Of a stretch of 6,231 nucleotides of DNA, positions 1-4,382 are shown piece after piece. The notes beneath the pieces were generated by a model that saw nothing but the letters and a program-made list of their open reading frames with translations, was not told the origin of the DNA and ran no database searches. The position numbers and the translations under genes are program-made. Position 1 is the first letter of the stretch; every line of letters begins with the position of its first letter. The stretch covers positions 1 to 6,231 of the forward strand of contig JALNZQ010000165.1 of the NCBI GenBank assembly GCA_023229165.1, written 5' to 3'. This DNA comes from Methanothrix sp. Its GTDB lineage: Archaea; Halobacteriota; Methanosarcinia; Methanotrichales; Methanotrichaceae.

Positions 1-216
1 ACTGAATTAAATGTTGAAAACAGAATTTAAACATACGGGCCGAGTATATAAAGTCCAAACATTCGGGACTCTACAATCCGGGGGGAGCTTTAAAAACTGA
101 GCATGAAACTCTGGTGTGGAATCGTAATCCATGTATCTTACTCAAGGTTCTTGAGATGGTTTATGAATTCCACCGGCCTGCTCTTCCATGTCGGCGTATC
201 CTACAGCGTATCTCAA
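1..216. other. Left intergenic stretch without a convincing gene
   Basis: This stretch lies beyond the 3' end of the minus-strand aminotransferase and runs to the window edge. On the plus strand it has a good TATA-like box (TATATAAA, 45-52), and a G-run with GGGGGGAG at about 80-87 lies roughly 30 bases further on. An ATG at 103 opens a frame of 142 codons, but most of that frame is antisense to the aminotransferase and its sequence resembles no family I know, so I do not call it a gene. I see no tRNA cloverleaf or repeat array here. The box may serve a small RNA or a gene on a longer transcript. Confidence 0.5.
45..52 (+). promoter_or_regulatory. Possible archaeal TATA box without an assigned gene
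   Basis: TATATAAA in a GC-richer surrounding is a close match to an archaeal TATA box. It would place a transcript start near 72-78 on the plus strand. No supported gene follows in that direction before the convergent aminotransferase, so the role is open. Confidence 0.35.
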
Positions 217-1389
217 TCACGAGATTCCTCTTTTGGCTTTGCTCCTCAGTGTGGAGAGTTTTTGCAGGGCCTCCTCCAAAGTATCCATTTTCTTGGCGAA
301 GTGGAAGCGTATCAAATGTCTAACATCCTCCCGGAAAAAGCTGGAGCCAGGAACGGCAGCCACGCCCACTTCCTTTGCCATCCATTCACAAAAGGCAGTA
401 TCGTCAGTACATCCGAACTCGGATATATCCATCAATACATAATAGGCTCCCTGGGGATAGGTGTACGTGAGCCCTTCCTCATCCAGCCCTTTGATGAAGA
501 AGTCTCTTTTCTCCGTGTACATCTTGCATAGCCCCTCATAATATTCATCAGGAAAGCCAAGTGCCGTGACTGCCGCCTCCTGCAAGGGTGCCGGCGCGCC
601 TACCGTCAGAAAATCATGCACTTTTCTCGCGCCATCGATGATAGCCGGTGGAGCTATCAGATATCCCAGCCTCCAGCCTGTGATGGAATATGTCTTGGAC
701 AGGGAGCTGCAGGAAACGGTCCGCTCAAACATGCCCGGCAGAGATGCGAAATAGATATGCTTGAACGGCTTGTAGACAATATGCTCGTAGACCTCATCGG
801 TTATTACGAATACATCATACCGATCAGCCAGCTCTGCAATGAATTGCAGCTCTTCCAGAGTGAAAACCTTTCCAGTAGGATTGGAGGGGTTGCACAGAAT
901 CAATGCCTTGGGCCTCTGCTCAAATGCCCGTCTCAGCTCTTCTTCATCAAATGAGAAGTCAGGAGGATGCAAAGGCACAAAGATCGGCTCTGCACCGGAC
1001 AGTATGGCATCCGCACCATAATTCTCATAGAAGGGCGAAAACACAACAACTTTGTCTCCGGGATTGCAGACGGTCATCATGGCGGCCATCATGGCCTCTG
1101 TGCTTCCGCAGGTGACGACGATCTCTCTCTCTGGGTCGATGGGCATGCCCATAAACCTGGACTGCTTTTTAGCCAGAGCTTCACGGAAATTTTGAGCACC
1201 CCAGGTTACTGCATACTGATGCGGTCCCTTCATGGCTACATCTTCGAGAGCCCGCAAAAGGGGCTCTGGCGGCTGGAAATCCGGAAAGCCCTGAGAGAGG
1301 TTGACGGCTCCATGGGCGTTGGCAATTCTGGTCATTTTGCGGATGACCGATTCTGAGAAATATTCCAGGCGACGGCTTGTTGACGGCAT
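217..1389 (-). CDS. Class I/II PLP-dependent aminotransferase (aspartate aminotransferase fold)
   Basis: This 390-residue protein has the usual length and all the landmarks of fold-type I aminotransferases, which move an amino group between an amino acid and a 2-oxo acid through pyridoxal phosphate. The N-terminal substrate region carries LSQGFPDF (31-38) and the HQYAVTWG stretch (58-64). NPSNPTG (167-173) gives the cofactor-contacting Asn170, ITDEVYEH (196-203) gives Asp198 and Tyr201, SLSKTYSITGWRLGY (229-243) has the Schiff-base Lys232, and RFHFA (361-365) has the carboxylate-binding Arg361. No signal peptide is seen, so it should be cytoplasmic. The start has a GAGGTC ribosome site (complement of 1399-1404) nine bases upstream. 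It is transcribed alone, divergent from the flavin protein. The LSQGFPDF and HQYA pattern resembles the methionine/kynurenine/aromatic aminotransferase branch, but substrate cannot be fixed from sequence. Confidence 0.95.
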   Translation of the reverse strand: MPSTSRRLEYFSESVIRKMTRIANAHGAVNLSQGFPDFQPPEPLLRALEDVAMKGPHQYAVTWGAQNFREALAKKQSRFMGMPIDPEREIVVTCGSTEAMMAAMMTVCNPGDKVVVFSPFYENYGADAILSGAEPIFVPLHPPDFSFDEEELRRAFEQRPKALILCNPSNPTGKVFTLEELQFIAELADRYDVFVITDEVYEHIVYKPFKHIYFASLPGMFERTVSCSSLSKTYSITGWRLGYLIAPPAIIDGARKVHDFLTVGAPAPLQEAAVTALGFPDEYYEGLCKMYTEKRDFFIKGLDEEGLTYTYPQGAYYVLMDISEFGCTDDTAFCEWMAKEVGVAAVPGSSFFREDVRHLIRFHFAKKMDTLEEALQKLSTLRSKAKRGIS

Positions 1390-1510
1390 AATGCTATTGA
1401 CCTCTGTATTAGGGAATTCAACTGGTGCTAAATTAATCTGTGGGTTTACCCATGAGAGGAGAACCCCTCCTTCTGGATATATATCGATGAACCGAAAAAG
1501 GTGACGCAGT
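1390..1510. promoter_or_regulatory. Divergent promoter region between aminotransferase and flavin protein
   Basis: These 121 bases separate two divergent genes and must hold both promoters. For the leftward gene, TTAATTTA (complement of about 1429-1436) sits some 40 bases before the ATG. For the rightward gene, ATATATAT (1477-1484) lies about 30 bases before its ATG, which would leave a very short leader; an alternative is the AAATTAAT at 1430-1437 with a longer leader. I cannot decide between these from sequence. Confidence 0.5.
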
Positions 1511-1963
1511 ATGAGGAAAAAAGAAAGAGAGATCTGCGATCCAAAGGAAATGGAATCGATAATTGACAGAGCATGCGTGTGCAGGCTGGCGATGTGCGAC
1601 GAATGTGCGCCATACGTTGTGCCTCTATGTTTTGGATATGAGAAGGGAGCCCTCTATTTTCATTCGGCTACCGAAGGGCGAAAGCTGGAGATTCTTAAGA
1701 AAAATCCCAGGGTAAGTTTTGAGATGGACATCGATTGGGAGATTGTCAGATCCGGCGATCACTGCAATATGCGATACAGGAGTGTAATTGGATTTGGCAA
1801 TGCCTCTTTCGTAGAGGCCCTGGAGGATAGACGCCATTCTCTGGACCTGATAATGAGGCATTATCAGCAAGAACCCTTTGTATATCCGCAAGACACCCTC
1901 AAGCGCACCGCAATCATCAAAGTCGAGATAGAGGAAATGACAGGCAAAGCGTATGGGTACTGA
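1511..1963 (+). CDS. Pyridoxamine 5'-phosphate oxidase-like FMN-binding protein (NimA-type)
   Basis: The 150-residue protein matches the PNPOx-like split-barrel family of small flavin-binding proteins, in particular the branch often labelled nitroimidazole resistance (NimA-like). The pattern is a short N-terminal helix (MESIIDRACVCRLAM, 14-28), the strand pair PYVVPLCFGYEKGALYFHSA (34-53), the GRKLEILKKNPRVSFEMD segment (56-73), which usually contacts the flavin phosphate, and YRSVIGFGNASFVE (89-102). The C-terminal TAIIKVEIEEMTGKA (133-147) is the usual last strand. AAGGTGA (1498-1504), six bases before the ATG, is a good ribosome site. Members reduce diverse substrates with FMN or F420, so this one's reaction is unknown. 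The N-terminal part is rich in Cys (residues 9, 22, 24, 29, 32, 40), and a metal or redox role is possible but not shown. Probably monocistronic. Confidence 0.9.
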   Translation: MRKKEREICDPKEMESIIDRACVCRLAMCDECAPYVVPLCFGYEKGALYFHSATEGRKLEILKKNPRVSFEMDIDWEIVRSGDHCNMRYRSVIGFGNASFVEALEDRRHSLDLIMRHYQQEPFVYPQDTLKRTAIIKVEIEEMTGKAYGY

Positions 1964-1987
1964 TTTTCTTGTCTTCATATTTTCTGC
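1964..1987 (+). terminator. T-rich stretch after the flavin protein
   Basis: Directly after the stop codon, several short T-runs (TTTT at about 1967-1970 and 1980-1983, with TCTTG between) make a U-rich 3' end of the type used by archaeal intrinsic termination. No strong hairpin precedes it, as is usual in archaea. Confidence 0.4.
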
Positions 1988-2029
1988 ATAACACCGGCGC
2001 ATGAGAGCCATTATTGCCGCAATAGCAGG

Positions 2030-2074
2030 TTTATTAATGTCTGAAGTGATAGGTGCAGATCGGCGAAATACAAA
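2030..2074 (+). promoter_or_regulatory. Promoter and ribosome site of the first winged-helix gene
   Basis: TTTATTAAT (2030-2038) is a TATA-like box, nearly identical to the one before the DUF1805 gene. A start about 25 bases later (near 2060) would leave a leader of roughly 15 bases. GGCGA (2062-2066) stands eight bases before the ATG at 2075 and aligns with GGTGA in the paralogous gene, so it is a weaker version of the same ribosome site. Confidence 0.5.
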
Positions 2075-2091
2075 ATGAGGGATCGACTTTG
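2073..2091 (+). promoter_or_regulatory. Shared start/frameshift element, copy 1
   Basis: AAATGAGGGATCGACTTTG is the first of three near-identical elements (others at 2603-2621 and 3380-3398). Read from the ATG it encodes MRDRLC, continuing RNQK to a stop at 2105-2107. The conserved protein lies in the +1 frame, which begins after the TGA (2076-2078) overlapping the ATG. CTT TGC at 2087-2092 is the likely slip point, with the Shine-Dalgarno-like GAGGGATC just upstream. What it does, frameshift or leader peptide, is inference. Confidence 0.7.
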
Positions 2092-2354
2092 CAGAAACCA
2101 AAAATGAACAGACCAGCACAAAGATAGAGCATCTGCCGCCGTCGGCAAAGCTTGTCTTTAAAGTGCTGGAATCAGGGATACTTCTGACGCAAAAAAACAT
2201 CGTCACCAAGACATATCTTCCGCAAAGGACCGTGAGGTACGCCCTGAACCGATTGAAGGAGCAGCATATCCTTCAAGAGCGCTTCTATTTCCAGGATGCG
2301 CGCCAGAGCCTCTATGGACTGAATCCGGAGACCATGGGGGTGGTGGCAGAGTAA
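2075..2354 (+). CDS. Small winged-helix DNA-binding regulator, apparent +1 frameshift near its start
   Basis: The reading frame of the body runs open from 2079 to 2354 and encodes the archaeal winged-helix signature LPPSAKLV, the T-Q-K helix, RTVRYALNRLKE and the wing FYFQDARQSLYGL. Homologous small MarR-like regulators are common in haloarchaea and methanogens; their targets are mostly unknown. The frame has no ATG, and its first GTG (2163) lies inside the conserved helix, so a start there would cut the domain. The upstream ATG at 2075 is in another frame; a +1 shift at CTT (2087-2089) would give a 92-residue protein: MRDRL, a 14-residue linker, then the winged helix at about 20-83 with the recognition helix near 48-62. 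It is a paralogue of 2605-2884 (53 of 73 body residues identical, many synonymous changes). The whole gene spans 280 bases, exactly as in the paralogue. Regulator role is inferred from the fold. Confidence 0.83.
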
Positions 2355-2369
2355 AATGGCGATGCCATC

Positions 2370-2391
2370 TTTGGATTTGGGTCTATCCAAA
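2370..2391. repeat. Inverted repeat TTTGGAT / ATCCAAA
   Basis: Seven-base perfect arms flank an eight-base loop, starting 16 bases after the stop of the first winged-helix gene. It could be a 3'-end hairpin or a dyad operator for a winged-helix dimer; the sequence alone does not decide. Confidence 0.4.
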
Positions 2392-2557
2392 TCACGTTCT
2401 GCCAGGGTGCTAAAATAATCGGGCACCTATTGATCGGGCCGATAGGGGCTCGATCGCTGGCTTCCTGGGAAAAGCTGCAGAAACAGATCGATCATTGTAT
2501 CCCTGCGCCTTTTGGCCTTATCGATATTTTGGGATAAATCTTATTGCCCCAGTACAA

Positions 2558-2604
2558 AGTTATAAATAACTCCTCAGTTAACAATTGTGATCGGTGATAT
2601 GAAA
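2558..2604 (+). promoter_or_regulatory. Promoter and ribosome site of the second winged-helix gene
   Basis: AGTTATAAATAA (2558-2569) is the clearest TATA box in the window, with an A-rich stretch before it that could be the BRE. Start of transcription is expected near 2589. GGTGA (2593-2597) lies seven bases before the ATG at 2605, correct spacing for initiation in the ATG frame, not in the frame of the protein body. Confidence 0.7.
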
Positions 2605-2621
2605 ATGAGGGATCGTCTTTG
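2603..2621 (+). promoter_or_regulatory. Shared start/frameshift element, copy 2
   Basis: AAATGAGGGATCGTCTTTG differs from copy 1 only at one base, which keeps arginine in the ATG frame (CGA to CGT) but changes Asp to Val in the body frame. The ATG frame reads MRDRLC and seven more residues to a TAG at 2644-2646. The CTT TGC junction is at 2617-2622. Confidence 0.7.
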
Positions 2622-2884
2622 CTGGCGCGGAATTAGAGCCGCATAGCTTGAACCTGGACCGCTTGCCGCCATCGGCCAAGCTGGTTATCAAGGTGCTGGA
2701 ATCAGGAAGCCTTTTGACCCAAAAGGAGATCATAAACAAGACCTACCTTCCCGCCAGAACAGTCAGATACGCCTTAACCAGGCTGAAGGAAGAGAACCTC
2801 CTTTTAAAGAGATTCTACTTCCAAGACGCACGCCAGAGCCTCTACGGCCTTAACGCCACATCTCTGGAGGTGATGACTGCATAG
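2605..2884 (+). CDS. Second winged-helix regulator, paralogue, apparent +1 frameshift near its start
   Basis: The body frame is open from 2609 to 2884 and encodes LPPSAKLVIKVLESG, ARTVRYALTRLKEE and RFYFQDARQSLYGL, the same small archaeal winged helix as its neighbour at 2075-2354. With a +1 shift at CTT (2617-2619) the product is 92 residues, the same total as the paralogue, and the linker between CTTT and LPPSAK is again 14 codons. A TTG at 2648 could start a 78-residue form containing the whole conserved domain, but no ribosome site precedes it, whereas GGTGA is well placed for the out-of-frame ATG at 2605. The last nine residues diverge from the paralogue. Two tandem copies with their own promoters suggest linked regulators, perhaps forming heterodimers or acting on each other; this is inference. 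Confidence 0.83.
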
Positions 2885-2889
2885 TCATA

Positions 2890-2921
2890 TTTTTTAGCAT
2901 ATTTTCAATTAATGCTTTTTT
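2890..2921 (+). terminator. Poly-T terminator region after the second winged-helix gene
   Basis: Two runs of six T (2890-2895 and 2916-2921) with a TTTT between them begin five bases after the stop codon. Clustered T-runs without a strong hairpin fit archaeal termination. Confidence 0.6.
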
Positions 2922-2959
2922 AAAATTGTGAAAAAAGAGACTTGAAATGCAATGGGCAA

Positions 2960-3010
2960 TTTTATTAATCCTGGCATTCAGATAGCGATCGGAAAATTGG
3001 GTGAAGTGAC
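2960..3010 (+). promoter_or_regulatory. Promoter and ribosome site of the DUF1805 gene
   Basis: TTTTATTAAT (2960-2969) lies about 45 bases before the ATG, predicting a transcript start near 2989. GGGTGA (2999-3004) is six bases before the ATG. This gene uses an ordinary start and lacks the shared element found in the genes on both sides. Confidence 0.6.
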
Positions 3011-3310
3011 ATGGAACACATAAAAATGCAGCTAAATGCAAAGCAGGCAGATGGATATGTTATCGCTCTCGGACCGGTAAATCTCGTCAACGTCGTCACC
3101 GATGTGGGAATGGTGGGCTGCGGGGCCTTTGATGTCGCTGCTTTAAACAACTTCGGCTACCCGGCAGCAAAGGTCAGGCCGGCCCAGGGCAGTTCGATTG
3201 CCACCATCGAGGACCTTTTGCAGGGCATAGTCAAGGAAGTAAATCCCGCTGCAGAGAAGCTGGGATTGAAGGTCGGCCTTACCGGCAGAGAAGCACTCGA
3301 ATTGCTCTGA
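3011..3310 (+). CDS. DUF1805 (YunC-like) family protein of unknown function
   Basis: The 99-residue protein is full length for the DUF1805 family, whose bacterial member is YunC. The family pattern is visible: an N-terminal strand (HIKMQLNAKQADGYVIAL), GPVNLVNVVTD (21-31), the central GMVGCGAFDVAALN (33-46) with Cys37, then FGYPAAKVRPAQG (48-60) and a helical C-terminus ending REALELL. No signal peptide or membrane segment is present. The family is widespread in methanogens and Bacillus, but I know of no established biochemical role, and I give none. Its own promoter, ribosome site and normal ATG suggest it is transcribed separately from the regulator upstream and the TPR gene downstream (71-base gap). 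Confidence 0.87.
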   Translation: MEHIKMQLNAKQADGYVIALGPVNLVNVVTDVGMVGCGAFDVAALNNFGYPAAKVRPAQGSSIATIEDLLQGIVKEVNPAAEKLGLKVGLTGREALELL

Positions 3311-3338
3311 GCCAAGCAAATTTTGCCTCCATGCGAGT

Positions 3339-3379
3339 CTTTAAAGAGTTTCCAATAGTAGTATGGTATGGTGACCTGT
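3339..3379 (+). promoter_or_regulatory. Promoter and ribosome site of the TPR gene
   Basis: CTTTAAAGA (3339-3347) is a TATA-like box predicting a start near 3368. GGTGA (3370-3374) stands exactly seven bases before the ATG at 3382, the same spacing as before the second winged-helix gene. It supports initiation at that ATG, although the protein body is in the +1 frame. Confidence 0.55.
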
Positions 3380-3398
3380 AAATGAGGGATCTACTTTG
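3380..3398 (+). promoter_or_regulatory. Shared start/frameshift element, copy 3
   Basis: AAATGAGGGATCTACTTTG matches the copies before the winged-helix genes except for two bases in the fourth codon. The ATG frame is only MRDLLC followed at once by TAA (3400-3402). CTT TGT occupies 3394-3399. A strong Shine-Dalgarno-like AAGGAGG (3401-3407) follows directly, yet no start codon in any suitable frame lies downstream of it. Confidence 0.7.
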
Positions 3399-4063
3399 TT
3401 AAGGAGGAATCGAACTCTTCGAAAATAGAGACGATAAGGCAAACCCCTGGCAGAATCAATTCTCCGACCACCTGGAATGCCATCAGCCTCGGGCCGTTTT
3501 ACGAGATAAGCGAAAATTTGACTTTAGCCCGGTCGCACTATGAAGAAGATCTAAAGACGGAAGAGGCGGAACATGGCCAATGGCACTCCCACGTAGGTAT
3601 AACCTTAAACAATTTGGGGCGAACGCTCAAGGCCCAGGGAAATACAAAAGATGCTTATCTTCATTTCCTACAGGCATTGGAGGTTGCCGAAGCCTCTTTC
3701 GGACCCATTCATCCGGAAGTTGCCTTGCGATCCTGCATTCTAGGCGATCTGCTCAGCGATTTAGGGGGCTATAGCGAGGCTCGATCACACTATCAACGGG
3801 CGCAACAAATCATGGAGTCATTATCCGGGAAAAATCATCTCGATGTGGCAATAATCTTGAATTCTCTCGGCAATACGGCAAGAGCCCAGGGCGAGAGCGC
3901 TGAGGCGCGCTCCTTCTTCGCGAGGGCGCTGGGAATATTTCGCGATAATTTAGGCGGAGAGCATCCTTACACTAAAATCACACAAGAGCATTTGGATACG
4001 CTGCCACAAACACCATCGCCACAGGAAACCCTGGATGAGGACGATTATGGTTTCTATTTTTAA
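3382..4063 (+). CDS. Tetratricopeptide-repeat protein (kinesin-light-chain type), apparent +1 frameshift near its start
   Basis: With a +1 shift at CTT (3394-3396) this gene encodes 226 residues: MRDLL, a polar N-terminal linker, and four 42-residue TPRs at about 31-72, 73-114, 115-156 and 157-198, followed by an acidic tail ending DEDDYGFYF. Repeats 2 to 4 show the kinesin-light-chain pattern LNxLGxxxxxQGxxxxA and GxxHPxVA. Repeat 1 (from Trp at 3473) keeps Leu-Gly at positions 6-7, Ala19, Tyr23 and Leu27, so coding extends well upstream of the first TTG (3518), and between 3386 and 3517 the frame has no ATG, GTG, TTG or CTG. The body therefore needs recoding, an AUC/AUA start, or another mechanism. 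TPR arrays are protein-binding scaffolds; no enzyme domain or membrane segment is seen, and the partner is unknown. It ends 24 bases from the convergent moaD-like gene. Confidence 0.83.
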
Positions 4064-4077
4064 ATTTTTTTATAAAA
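4064..4077. terminator. T-run terminator between convergent genes
   Basis: A run of seven T (4065-4071) follows the TPR stop codon directly. On the opposite strand the A-rich segment 4072-4077 gives a shorter TTTTAT for the minus-strand operon. It probably ends transcription from the left and may also serve the right-hand operon. Confidence 0.55.
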
Positions 4078-4087
4078 TCCTAGCGAA

Positions 4088-4366
4088 TCATCCTCCTGCA
4101 ATCGGCGGCAATATGGCCACTTCGTCGCCTTCAAAAAGCGTTGTCTTCAGCCCTTCTAGAGAATCTACATATTTTCTGTTTTTCATGAGAATAACATACT
4201 CTCGGACATTGCCTGACTCATCAAATATGGAAGAATTCATTCTCTGGTGGGATGCACAAAGGCTATTCAGAAGATCCTTGACTGTGGACCCATCCTCCAG
4301 CTCCACCCGCGAATCTTTTCCCAGAATCTCCCGAAAGTTCGCAAACGCTCTGATATGTACGATCAT
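4088..4366 (-). CDS. MoaD/ThiS-family sulfur-carrier protein (ubiquitin-like, C-terminal Gly-Gly)
   Basis: This 92-residue protein has the beta-grasp pattern of MoaD/ThiS: the first strand IVHIRAFANFREI, SRVELEDGSTVKDLLNSLC (helix after the GSTV turn, about 19-37), and the closing LFEGDEVAILPPIAGG. It ends exactly in Gly-Gly, the residues that an E1-like enzyme adenylates and that are then converted to a thiocarboxylate. The family supplies sulfur for molybdopterin, thiamine, tRNA thiolation or methionine, and archaeal SAMPs are also conjugated to proteins. It lies 16 bases after metX, with a GAGG ribosome site (complement of 4371-4374) four bases before its ATG, so it is probably the third gene of a metY-metX operon. 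That context favours a sulfur-donor role in homocysteine synthesis over molybdopterin synthesis. No E1-like partner is in the window. Confidence 0.93.
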   Translation of the reverse strand: MIVHIRAFANFREILGKDSRVELEDGSTVKDLLNSLCASHQRMNSSIFDESGNVREYVILMKNRKYVDSLEGLKTTLFEGDEVAILPPIAGG

Positions 4367-4382
4367 TAATCCTCAAAATTAA

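Larger units (their letters stand above)
2355..2604 (+). other. 250-base intergenic region between the two winged-helix genes
   Basis: No coding frame here resembles a protein I recognise. There are short inverted repeats: TGGC/GCCA around GAT (2357-2367), TTTGGAT/ATCCAAA with an eight-base loop (2370-2376 and 2385-2391), and GGTGC/GCACC (2406-2410 and 2423-2427). The segment from 2431 to 2496 is rich in GATC. The first hairpins may end the upstream transcript or be operators; the right end carries the promoter of the next gene. Confidence 0.5.

Noticed and set aside
103..531. 142-codon open frame on the plus strand starting after a G-rich stretch
   Set aside because: From 217 on it is antisense to the well-supported aminotransferase, and the sequence shows no family motif; the part before 217 is too short to judge.
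1625..2209. 194-codon minus-strand open frame
   Set aside because: It is antisense to the flavin protein and to the first winged-helix gene, both with clear family motifs, and its own translation is unconvincing.
2163..2354. GTG at 2163 as start of the first winged-helix gene
   Set aside because: It falls inside the conserved LPPSAKLVFKVLESG helix shared with the paralogue, which includes synonymous changes upstream of it, so coding must begin earlier.
2605..2700. CRISPR or mobile-element origin of the repeated 19-base element
   Set aside because: Only three copies at 530-780 base distances, always exactly at gene starts, with no spacer regularity, terminal inverted repeats or transposase.
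2076..3385. Readthrough of the TGA as selenocysteine or other recoding in the body frame
   Set aside because: The TGA merely overlaps the ATG; upstream of it in the body frame there is no coding sequence or start with a ribosome site, so readthrough would not help.
2075..3402. Sequencing or assembly frameshifts as the cause of the out-of-frame ATGs
   Set aside because: The same one-base offset at the same motif in three genes, two of them unrelated in protein family, is not expected from random errors.
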